DNA of 64,000 nt from Sphingomonas natans (GTDB lineage: Bacteria; Pseudomonadota; Alphaproteobacteria; Sphingomonadales; Sphingomonadaceae): positions 1 to 64,000 of the forward strand of contig NZ_JAUOTP010000007.1 in NCBI RefSeq assembly GCF_030546695.1, in the 5' to 3' direction. This document shows positions 1 to 7,867 of the stretch, piece by piece (within the stretch, counting starts at the first letter, position 1; every line of letters starts with the position of its first letter). The notes beneath the pieces were generated by a model, which saw only the letters and a list, made by a program, of their open reading frames with translations, had not been told where the DNA came from and did not search any database. The position numbers and the translations under genes were made by a program.

Positions 1-1383
1 GGCGAGCGCGCCGCGGTCGCCGAGGCGCGCGCGACGGCGGCGGAGACGCGCGCGGCCGAACTGCCGCCGCTGCGCCTGATGATCGAGGCTTTGCGCGACG
101 AGCGCGATGCGGCGCAGCGCGAGCTGGCGGGCGCGCGGATCGTCGCCGATCGGGTGCAGGCGCTGGAGGCCGCGCTGGTGGCCGAGCAGGCGCGCGCCGG
201 TGCGCTGGCGGCGGAGAAGGCCGCGTTCCAGCGCGGCGAGGCCGAGCGCGCGCAGGCGCATGCCGCGCAGCTCGATCAATTGAGGACGATGGGCGCGCAG
301 ATCGACACGCGCTTCCAGGAGCTGGCGGGCAAGGCGCTGGAGGGCGCGCAGAAGCAGTTCCTCGAGCGCGCCGACCAGCGCTTCGCGCAGGCGGGCGAGA
401 AGAGCGAGGCGCAGCTGAAGGCTTTGCTCCAGCCGGTCGAGACGACGCTCAAGCAATATGACGTGAAACTGGGCGAGATCGAGAAAGCGCGGATCGGGAC
501 CTATGCGGCGCTCGACAAGGCGATCACCGATCTGACGCAGGGCAACGAGGTCGTCCGCAAGGAAACCGCGCGGCTGACCAACGTCATGCGCTCCAGCCCC
601 AAGCATCGCGGCCGCTGGGGCGAGCAGCATCTGCAGACGATCCTCGAATCGGCGGGGCTCGTCGAGAATGTCGATTTCGAGCTGCAGGCCGCAGCCCATG
701 ACGGCGAGCGCCAGCTGCGCCCCGATTGCGTCGTCAAACTGCCGGGCGGGCGCTGCATCGTCGTCGACGTCAAATGCCCGCTCGTCCATTTCGAGGCGGC
801 GTTCGACGAGGAGGACGAGGGCATCCGCAAGGTGCTGCTCGGCAAGCATGCCGATGCGATGCGGACATATTCGGCCGATCTCGGGCGCAAGGGCTATTGG
901 CGGCAATTCGATCTCTCGCCCGATTTCGTGATCATGTTCATCCCCGGCGAGCATTTCCTCTCCGCCGCCGCCGAGCGCGCGCCCGAGCTGATCGAGCAGG
1001 CGTTCCGATCGGGCGTCATCATTGCGTCGACGATCAACATGCTCGCTTTGGCCAAGGTTATGGCGGGCATATGGCGCGAGGAGGCGGTGACGCGGCAGGC
1101 CGAGGAGATCGGCCGGCTCGGCAAGGATCTCTACGCGCGGCTCGCCAAGATGGGCGAGCATGTCCAGAAGCTGGGGCGCAATCTCAACCAAGCGACGGGC
1201 GCGTACAACGATTTCGTCGGATCGCTGGAGAGCCAGGTGCTGACTCAGGCGCGGCGCTTCGAGGCGCTCAAGATCGATACGGCGGGCAAGACGATCGATC
1301 CGCTGCCGATGGTGGAGCAGACGGTGCGCCCTTTGACCAAGCTCGCGACGACGCCGGAGTTGCCGGCCGAGGCGGCGGAGTAG
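1..1383 (+). CDS. rmuC: DNA recombination protein RmuC (5' end outside window)
   Basis: RmuC-family protein, thought to limit DNA inversions and rearrangements through a PD-(D/E)xK-type nuclease fold. The reading frame is open from base 1 with no stop, so the gene probably starts upstream. The first ATG at 79 would give only 434 aa, at the short end for the family. The N-terminal part is an Ala/Glu/Arg-rich coiled coil. The core begins near 600 with RGRWGEQ, followed by RPDCVVKL and VVDVKCP, which form the nuclease-like core. The C-terminus is again helical. A family-A repeat follows. The family call is secure; the exact start is not visible. Confidence 0.93.
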   Translation, partial: GERAAVAEARATAAETRAAELPPLRLMIEALRDERDAAQRELAGARIVADRVQALEAALVAEQARAGALAAEKAAFQRGEAERAQAHAAQLDQLRTMGAQIDTRFQELAGKALEGAQKQFLERADQRFAQAGEKSEAQLKALLQPVETTLKQYDVKLGEIEKARIGTYAALDKAITDLTQGNEVVRKETARLTNVMRSSPKHRGRWGEQHLQTILESAGLVENVDFELQAAAHDGERQLRPDCVVKLPGGRCIVVDVKCPLVHFEAAFDEEDEGIRKVLLGKHADAMRTYSADLGRKGYWRQFDLSPDFVIMFIPGEHFLSAAAERAPELIEQAFRSGVIIASTINMLALAKVMAGIWREEAVTRQAEEIGRLGKDLYARLAKMGEHVQKLGRNLNQATGAYNDFVGSLESQVLTQARRFEALKIDTAGKTIDPLPMVEQTVRPLTKLATTPELPAEAAE

Positions 1384-1403
1384 AGGCGGGCGCTCGACGG
1401 GAT

Positions 1404-1500
1404 GTCATGCTGAACTTGTTTCAGCATCCATGACCCGTGGTCGCCGTGGGGCGCGGCGGTGATGACGGGCCAAGGATCCTGAAACGAGTTCAGGATGACG
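1404..1500. repeat. Family-A paired palindromic repeat (A1)
   Basis: About 97 bp made of two inverted arms. The left arm reads GTCATGCTGAACTTGTTTCA and the right arm ends TGAAACGAGTTCAGGATGAC, separated by about 45 bp of unrelated GC-rich sequence. Each arm is itself a short hairpin (CTGAA..TTCAG). It lies between rmuC and the APC permease. Related copies lie at 28616, 51721 and 55739. Confidence 0.85.
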
Positions 1501-1607
1501 GTGGAGGGGGGCGGGGCGAAACGGTCAGGTCTGGCCGCTCCTTGCAGGCATCGCGTCGCCGGGCAGCGCCCCTCGCAATGACGCGCCAATCACCGCATGA
1601 TCCCAAG

Positions 1608-3008
1608 ATGGACCTGACGCCCCACAAGCTTCCGCCCGTGCCGCACGGCCTGCCCGGCCTGCCGCGGTCGCTGGGCGTCGCCGGGGTGCTGTTCCTGACA
1701 TTGTCGGCGACGACGCCGGCGTCTTCGGTGTTCGTGATCGTGCCGGGGATGCTGCGCGCGGCCGGCTCAGGCGCGCTGATCGCGCTCGCGCTCGCGGCGC
1801 TGGTCTGCGTCGCGACGGCGTTCATCTATGCCGAACTGTCCTCGGCCTGGCCGATCGCGGGCGGCGAATATGTGATGGTCGCGCGGACTTTGGGGCCGAT
1901 GGCGGGGTTCGTCGTGCTCGGCGTCAATGTCGTCAACAATCTGATCTTCACCCCCGTCGTGGCGCTGGGGATCAGCGACGTGCTCGCGCGCGTGATTCCG
2001 GGGCTGCCGCAGACGCCGGTCGCGCTCGGGCTCGTCGCGCTGGCGACCGCGAGCGGGCTGCTCAACATCCGCACCAACGCGCTTGTCACGGGCGTCTTCC
2101 TCGTCGTCGAGCTGGCGGCGCTGGCGGCGCTCTGCTGGGCGGGGCTGGTCGCGCCGGTCCACGATCCGGTCGCGCTCTTCCTGCACCCGCAGATACCGGG
2201 CGGATCGGGCCTCGTCGCGGCGACGCCCGCGGCGATCGGCACGGCGACGACGATCGCGATCTTCGCGCTCAACGGCTATGGCATGGCGGTCTATTTCGGC
2301 GAGGACATGAAGGATGCCTCGCGCCGGATCGGCGGCGTGGTGCTCGCCGCGCTCGGGTTGACGCTGGCTACCGAGATATTGCCCGTCGTCGCCGCGATCG
2401 TCGGCGCGCCCGATCTCGCCGGCTTCTTCACCGGCGAGGATCCGTTCGGGGCGCTCGTCGCGCAGCGCGGCGGTGTGGCGTTGGGGCGCTGGGTCGCGGC
2501 CGGCGTCGCCATCGCGATCGTCAATGCCGCGATCGTCTCGATCCTCGCCTTCGCGCGCTTCTTCTACTCGACCGCACGCGACGGCGTGTGGGGCGGGCGG
2601 CTGGATATCCGCCTGCAGGCGATCCATCCGCGGCTCGGAAGTCCGTGGGTCGCGACGCTCGCGATCGGCGGGGTGAGCCTTGCCTGCTGCTTCGTGCCGC
2701 TCGATCTGCTGCTCGTGCTGAGCGGCGCGGGGCTGGTGCTGACCTATGCGGCGATCGCGCTGGCGGCGCTCGTCGGGCGGCGGACGGGCGCGACCGCGCA
2801 CGCCGCCTATCGCATGCCGCTGTTCCCGCTAGCGCCGATCGTGACGCTGGGGGCGCTGGCCTATGTCGTCTGGACGAGCTGGCTCGATCCGGCGGAGGGA
2901 CGGCCCGGGCTGATCGCGACCGGCGTGCAGATCCTCGCGTCGATCGCCTATTATCTCCTCGTCGTCCGCCGGCGCGGCAGCTGGATCACGCGCGATCCGG
3001 CCGGGTGA
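1608..3008 (+). CDS. APC-superfamily amino acid permease
   Basis: Inner-membrane amino acid/polyamine/organocation transporter of 466 aa with about 12 hydrophobic segments. The opening helix pattern (SLGVAGVLFLTLSATTPASSVFV) and AIAGGEYV-like segment (WPIAGGEYVMVART) fit the APC family. The start at 1608 (MDLTPHKLP) is preferred over the upstream in-frame ATG at 1437, because the region between translates a family-A repeat and low-complexity sequence rather than conserved protein. The substrate cannot be read from the sequence. No partner gene is adjacent, and about 170 bp separate it from the RND operon. Confidence 0.85.
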   Translation: MDLTPHKLPPVPHGLPGLPRSLGVAGVLFLTLSATTPASSVFVIVPGMLRAAGSGALIALALAALVCVATAFIYAELSSAWPIAGGEYVMVARTLGPMAGFVVLGVNVVNNLIFTPVVALGISDVLARVIPGLPQTPVALGLVALATASGLLNIRTNALVTGVFLVVELAALAALCWAGLVAPVHDPVALFLHPQIPGGSGLVAATPAAIGTATTIAIFALNGYGMAVYFGEDMKDASRRIGGVVLAALGLTLATEILPVVAAIVGAPDLAGFFTGEDPFGALVAQRGGVALGRWVAAGVAIAIVNAAIVSILAFARFFYSTARDGVWGGRLDIRLQAIHPRLGSPWVATLAIGGVSLACCFVPLDLLLVLSGAGLVLTYAAIALAALVGRRTGATAHAAYRMPLFPLAPIVTLGALAYVVWTSWLDPAEGRPGLIATGVQILASIAYYLLVVRRRGSWITRDPAG

Positions 3009-3097
3009 ACCCGGAATTCAGTCAGCCTCTATTCAAGCGGGTTGGATTTTCTGCGCGCCAGCCATTTTTCGCATTCTTTCTTGAGCGCGCTCGTGCA

Positions 3098-3113
3098 TTG
3101 CAGCGCTGCAATC
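3098..3113. promoter_or_regulatory. 16-bp perfect palindrome upstream of the RND efflux operon
   Basis: ATTGCAGCGCTGCAAT is a perfect inverted repeat about 67 bp before the membrane-fusion-protein start, in an otherwise gene-free leader. Its size and position suit a dimeric repressor operator (TetR or MarR type), but no regulator gene is adjacent. Function is inferred. Confidence 0.4.
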
Positions 3114-3179
3114 TTACGACGGTTGGGGCAATCAAAGGGGCTGCCCTGCAGAAGCAGGCCCCGGGTTCGAAGGTGAGCG

Positions 3180-4547
3180 ATGACGGAAGAGTGGGACGAG
3201 CCGGTGACGCGATCGCCGCATGCGCGGCGCAACGCGATGATCGTGGTGATCGTCCTGATCGTGATCGCGGGGCTGGCCTGGGCGTTCACGCGCGGCGGCA
3301 GCGCCAAGCCGGGCGCGGGGCGTAGCGCCGGCGCGGCGGGCGGCGGCGGTCCCGGCGGCCCGGGCGGACCCGGCGGCGGCGGTGGCCGGCGCCAGGCGGC
3401 GACGGTCGGCACCGACAAGGTCGTAGCGGCCGACATGCCCGAGACGATCGCCGCGATCGGCACGGTCACCCCGATCGTGACCGCGACCGTGCGGCCCCAG
3501 CTTTCGGGCAACATCTTCACGATCAACTTCACCGAGGGGCAGGTCGTCCGCCAGGGTCAGCTGCTCGCGCAGATCGATCCGCGCCCCTATCGGCTCGCGC
3601 TCGCGCAGGCCGACGCCAATCTCCAGCGTGACCTCGCCCAGCTCAATCTCGCGCGCGTCACGCTCAAGCGCTACCAGACCCTGCTGTCGCAGGATTCGAT
3701 CGCGCGGCAGGAGGTCGACACGCAGGCCGCCAGCCTCAAGCAATATGAGGGCACCGTCGCGGCGGATCGCGCGGCGATCGGCACGGCCAAGCTCAACCTC
3801 CAATATACGTCGATCACCGCGCCGGTCTCGGGGCGGATCGGCCTGCGCCAGGCCGATATCGGCAATTATGTGACGCCGGGCGACGCCAACGGCATCGGCA
3901 TCATCACCCAGACCGCGCCGCTCGACGTCGCCTTCGCGCTGCCGCAGGCGGATCTCCAGCGGCTGCTGATGAAGGGCGGCGCGAGCATGGCGCTGCCGGT
4001 GACCGCGAAGGACCAGGCCGGCACGACGACCTTGGCCGAAGGCAAGTTCCTGACCTTCGACAACCAGATCGATGCGACCACGGGCACCGTCCGCGCCAAG
4101 GCGCGCTTCGCCAATCCCGACGGGCGGCTCTTCCCCAACCAGTTCGTCAATGTCGTGATCGTCGCGAACACGCTGCGCCAGGTCGCGACCGTGCCCGTCT
4201 CGGCGGTGCGCCACGGCGCGCAGGGCGATTTCGTCTTCACGCTGCAGGCGGACAAGACCGCCAAGCTCGCGCTCGTGAAGACCGGCCCCGCCAATGGCGC
4301 GCGGATCGCGGTCCTCTCGGGCGTGAAGGTCGGCGAGACGGTGATCACCGAGGGCGCGGACAGCCTCGACGACGGATCGCCGGTGATCCTGCCGACCGAC
4401 AAGCGCCCCGAGCGGCCGGCCCGGAAGAAGGGCTTCTTCGCGAGCCTGTTCGGCGGCGGATCGAGCGCGGCGAGCGACGGCGGCCAGGGCAATCGGAGCG
4501 GCGAGGGCGGCGAACGCCGCAAGCGCCGCCAGAGCGCCGGCGAGTGA
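3180..4547 (+). CDS. RND efflux periplasmic adaptor (membrane fusion protein, MdtA-like)
   Basis: Adaptor linking inner-membrane RND pumps to an outer-membrane channel; 455 aa. An N-terminal membrane anchor (about residues 20-40, VVIVLIVIAGLAWAF) is followed by a Gly/Pro-rich linker. Then come the barrel-sandwich hybrid (TVRPQLSGNIFTINFTEGQ), an alpha-hairpin (about 140-190, with QEVDTQAASLKQYEG), the second lipoyl half (ITAPVSGRIGLRQADIGN) and a beta-barrel ending near residue 420. The C-terminus carries a basic, Gly/Ser-rich tail of about 40 residues. It is first gene of an efflux operon, with a 19-bp gap to the first pump. The likely job is export of drugs, detergents or flavonoids; the substrate is unknown. 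Confidence 0.93.
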   Translation: MTEEWDEPVTRSPHARRNAMIVVIVLIVIAGLAWAFTRGGSAKPGAGRSAGAAGGGGPGGPGGPGGGGGRRQAATVGTDKVVAADMPETIAAIGTVTPIVTATVRPQLSGNIFTINFTEGQVVRQGQLLAQIDPRPYRLALAQADANLQRDLAQLNLARVTLKRYQTLLSQDSIARQEVDTQAASLKQYEGTVAADRAAIGTAKLNLQYTSITAPVSGRIGLRQADIGNYVTPGDANGIGIITQTAPLDVAFALPQADLQRLLMKGGASMALPVTAKDQAGTTTLAEGKFLTFDNQIDATTGTVRAKARFANPDGRLFPNQFVNVVIVANTLRQVATVPVSAVRHGAQGDFVFTLQADKTAKLALVKTGPANGARIAVLSGVKVGETVITEGADSLDDGSPVILPTDKRPERPARKKGFFASLFGGGSSAASDGGQGNRSGEGGERRKRRQSAGE

Positions 4548-4566
4548 TCGGCGGAACGGACGCGGC

Positions 4567-7500
4567 ATGAACGCACCGGTGCCCATCGAGCAGGAGGAGG
4601 TCAGCGCGATCGGCCCCGGCCGGCTGAACCCCTCGCGGCCGTTCATCCTGCGCCCGGTCGCGACGACGTTGCTGATGATCGCGATCCTGCTCGCGGGGCT
4701 CGTCGCCTATCGCATGCTGCCCGTCTCGGCGCTGCCGCAGGTCGATTATCCGACGATCCAGGTGCGCACGCTCTATCCCGGCGCGAGCCCCGACGTGATG
4801 AGCCTGACCGTGACCGCGCCGCTGGAGCGCCAGTTCGGGCAGATGGCGGGCCTGTCGCGCATGTCGTCCATCTCCAGCGCGGGCGCCTCGGTCGTCACGC
4901 TCCAGTTCAATCTCGATCTGACGCTGGATGTCGCCGAGCAGGAAGTGCAGGCGGCGATCAACGCGGCGAACACTTTGCTGCCGTCGGACCTGCCCGCGCC
5001 GCCGGTCTATGCGAAGGTCAACCCGGCCGACGCGCCCGTCATCAGCCTCGGCATCACGAGCCAGACGCGGCCGCTCGCCGAGGTCCAGAATCTCGTCGAT
5101 CAGCGCATCGCCAACAAGATCGCGCAGATTTCGGGCGTGGGCCTCGTCTCGCTTTCGGGCGGGCAGCGGCCGGCGGTGCGGATCCAGGCGAACGTCCAGT
5201 CGCTCGCGACGCGCGGCCTCTCGCTCGACACGTTGCGCACCGCGATCGCGGCGGCCAACGTCAACGGCGCCAAGGGCAGTTTCGACGGGCCGACGCGCAG
5301 CTGGTCGATCGACGCGAACGACCAGCTCGCCACCGCGCAGGAATATAAGGACCTGATCATCGCTTATTCGGGCGGTGCGCCCGTGCGGCTGAGCGATGTC
5401 GCGAGCGTCATCGACGGATCGGAGAATATCCGGATCGGCGCGTGGATGAACAAGCAGCCCGCGATCGTGCTCGACGTGCAGCGCCAGCCCGGCGCCAACG
5501 TCATCGGCACGGTCGATGCGATCAAGGCGGCGCTGCCCGATCTCGAGGCGACGATGCCCGCCGACGTGCATGTGACCCTGCTGACGGATCGGACGACGGG
5601 GATCCGCTCCTCGGTCCACGACGTGCAGGTCGAGCTGGTCTTCGCGGTCGTGCTGGTGACGATCGCGATCTATCTGTTCCTCGGCAGTTTCCAGGCGACG
5701 ATCATCGCCTCGATCGCGGTGCCGCTGTCGATCATCGGCACGTTCGCGGCGATGCATCTGCTCGGCTACAGCCTCAACAACCTGACGCTGATGGCGCTGA
5801 CGATCGCATCGGGCTTCGTCGTCGACGATGCGATCGTCGTCACCGAGAATATCGCGCGCCATCTGGAGGAGGGCAAGAAGCCGCTCGCCGCGGCGCTGCA
5901 GGGTGCCGAGGAGATCGGCTTCACGATCATCAGCCTGACCGTCAGCCTCGTCGCGGTGCTGATCCCCCTGCTGTTCATGGGCGACGTCGTCGGGCGGCTG
6001 TTCCGCGAATTCGCGGTGACGCTGGCGGTGACGATCCTGATCTCGGCGGTCGTCGCGCTCACGCTCGTGCCGATGCTGTCGGCGCGCTGGCTGAAGAGCG
6101 AGGCGGAGACGAAGAAGCCGCATTTCGTCGAGAGGACGATCCAGTGGTTCGACGATCTCAGCCACCATTATGCGCGCTGGCTGGATTGGGTGCTGCTGCG
6201 GCAGGGCATGACCCTGCTCGTCTTCTTCGGCTCGCTGATCGTGACGGCGTTGCTGTTCGTGATGATCCCCAAGGGCCTGTTCCCGGTGCAGGATACGGGC
6301 CAGCTGCAGGCGGTGATCGCGACGCGGCAGGGCGTGTCCTTCGCCGCCATGTCGGAGCTGCAGGGCAAGATCGCGGCGGCGATCCTCGCCGATCCGGACG
6401 TGGAGAGCCTGAGTTCCAATGTCGGCGTCGACGGGCAGAATGCAGCGCTCAATCAGGGCCGGATGCTGATCAACCTGAAGGAAGCGCGCACCACCAACCA
6501 GACGCGGCTGATGCGGCGGTTGCAGGATCGCGCCAACGAGCTGGCCGGGGTCACGCTCTATGTGCGGCCGGTCCAGGATCTGACGATCGATGCCGAGGGC
6601 GGCCCGACCCAATATCGCTTCGCGCTACAGGGCGCGGATTCCGCGCAGATCGAAGGCTGGGCGGACAAATTGCTCGCCGAGCTGCAGACCCTGCCCGAAC
6701 TCGTCAACATCACCTCGGACATCCAGAATGACGGCCGCGCGGTGACGGTCAAGATCAACCGCGACACCGCCGCGCGGCTCGGCATCTCGGTCGCGACGAT
6801 CGACAGTGCGCTCTACAATGCGTTCGGCCAGCGCATCATCTCGACGATCTTCACGCAGACCACGCAATATCGCGTGATCCTCGAGAGCCAGCCGGGCATG
6901 CTCAGCAGCCCGCAGATGCTCAACCAGCTCTATGTCTCGACATCGAGCGGGACGGCGGTGCCGCTGTCGACCGTCGCGACGTTCGTCGAAGGCTCGGCGC
7001 CGCTGCAGGTGACGCGCGTCGCGCAATTCCCGGCGGTGACGGTCGGCTTCGATCTCGCGCACGGATCGAGCCTCGGCCATGCGGTCGATGCGATCAACGC
7101 CGCCGAGAAGCGCATCGGCGTGCCCGAAGCCTCGATCACGACGACCTTCCTCGGCGCGGCCAATGCGTTCCGCGCGAGCCTGGAAAACGAGATCTGGCTG
7201 ATCCTCGCCGCGATCGTCGTCGTCTATATCGTGCTCGGCGTGCTCTATGAGAGCTTCGTCCACCCGCTGACGATCCTGTCGACCCTGCCCTCGGCGGGCG
7301 TCGGCGCGCTGCTGGCCTTGTGGATCACGGGCAATGATCTCGGCGTGATCGGGATCATCGGCATCGTCCTGCTGATCGGCATCGTGAAGAAGAACGCGAT
7401 CATGATGATCGATTTCGCGCTCGAGGCGCAGCGCGAGGAGGGGCGCGATCCCGATACGGCGATCCGCCAGGCGGCGCGGCTGCGCTTCCGCCCGATCATG

Positions 7501-7731
7501 ATGACGACCTTCGCGGCCTTGTTCGCGGCGCTGCCTTTGATCTTCGGATCGGGGATGGGCGCGGAACTGCGCCAGCCTTTGGGCCTCGCCATCGCCGGCG
7601 GGCTGATCGTCAGCCAGGCGCTGACTTTGTTCACGACGCCGGTGATCTTCCTCCAGTTCGAGACGCTGTCGCGGCGCTGGGGGAAGCAGGAGCAGCAGCG
7701 CGAACTGCCGCTGGAGGCGGCGTCCTCATGA
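4567..7731 (+). CDS. RND efflux pump, HAE1 family (MdtB-like, first of two)
   Basis: Proton-driven inner-membrane multidrug exporter of 1054 aa. It has the expected duplicated layout: TM1, a large periplasmic porter/docking domain, TM2-6, a second periplasmic loop, then TM8-12. GFVVDDAIVVTENI in TM4 contains the Asp pair of the proton relay, and GIVKKNAIMMIDFA lies in TM10-11. The N-terminus has a ~30-residue cytoplasmic lead before FILRPVATTLLM. It sits between the adaptor and a second, different RND pump. This is the arrangement of MdtBC-type systems, in which two pump subunits form a heterotrimer. Heteromer formation here is inferred. Confidence 0.94.
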   Translation: MNAPVPIEQEEVSAIGPGRLNPSRPFILRPVATTLLMIAILLAGLVAYRMLPVSALPQVDYPTIQVRTLYPGASPDVMSLTVTAPLERQFGQMAGLSRMSSISSAGASVVTLQFNLDLTLDVAEQEVQAAINAANTLLPSDLPAPPVYAKVNPADAPVISLGITSQTRPLAEVQNLVDQRIANKIAQISGVGLVSLSGGQRPAVRIQANVQSLATRGLSLDTLRTAIAAANVNGAKGSFDGPTRSWSIDANDQLATAQEYKDLIIAYSGGAPVRLSDVASVIDGSENIRIGAWMNKQPAIVLDVQRQPGANVIGTVDAIKAALPDLEATMPADVHVTLLTDRTTGIRSSVHDVQVELVFAVVLVTIAIYLFLGSFQATIIASIAVPLSIIGTFAAMHLLGYSLNNLTLMALTIASGFVVDDAIVVTENIARHLEEGKKPLAAALQGAEEIGFTIISLTVSLVAVLIPLLFMGDVVGRLFREFAVTLAVTILISAVVALTLVPMLSARWLKSEAETKKPHFVERTIQWFDDLSHHYARWLDWVLLRQGMTLLVFFGSLIVTALLFVMIPKGLFPVQDTGQLQAVIATRQGVSFAAMSELQGKIAAAILADPDVESLSSNVGVDGQNAALNQGRMLINLKEARTTNQTRLMRRLQDRANELAGVTLYVRPVQDLTIDAEGGPTQYRFALQGADSAQIEGWADKLLAELQTLPELVNITSDIQNDGRAVTVKINRDTAARLGISVATIDSALYNAFGQRIISTIFTQTTQYRVILESQPGMLSSPQMLNQLYVSTSSGTAVPLSTVATFVEGSAPLQVTRVAQFPAVTVGFDLAHGSSLGHAVDAINAAEKRIGVPEASITTTFLGAANAFRASLENEIWLILAAIVVVYIVLGVLYESFVHPLTILSTLPSAGVGALLALWITGNDLGVIGIIGIVLLIGIVKKNAIMMIDFALEAQREEGRDPDTAIRQAARLRFRPIMMTTFAALFAALPLIFGSGMGAELRQPLGLAIAGGLIVSQALTLFTTPVIFLQFETLSRRWGKQEQQRELPLEAASS

Positions 7732-7859
7732 TCCTCCCCTGCAAGGGGAGGTGGCACGCCGAAGGCGTGACGGAGGGGGGCCGCAATCCGCGTTGCGCCT
7801 TGCCGCACCCCCCCACCACCATCCTTCGGATGGTCGCCCTCCCCGTGCCGGGGCGGAAC
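7732..7859. repeat. Family-B paired palindromic repeat (B1)
   Basis: Inverted arms CCTCCCCTGCAAGGGGAGG and CCTCCCCGTGCCGGGGCGG flank about 90 bp that include GGCGTGACGGAGGGG. It fills the gap between the two RND pump genes. The right arm ends with GGGGCGGAACTG, 9-12 nt before the second pump's ATG, so a slightly decayed repeat end may act as its ribosome binding site. Confidence 0.85.
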
Positions 7860-7867
7860 TGACTGCC

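Noticed and set aside
1404-1500. Paired repeats considered as insertion-sequence ends or att sites
   Set aside because: The element is only about 100 bp with no transposase, no target-site duplication I can identify, and several similar copies; a REP-like repeat fits better.
1437-1607. Upstream start for the APC permease
   Set aside because: The added 57 residues translate a family-A repeat and Arg/Gly-rich sequence; the conserved permease N-terminus starts at 1608.
4345-6612. Long open frame (about 755 codons) on the minus strand opposite the efflux genes
   Set aside because: It is antisense to the adaptor end and the first RND pump. Its translation is Arg/Asp/His-rich with no domain pattern, typical of frames opposite high-GC coding sequence.
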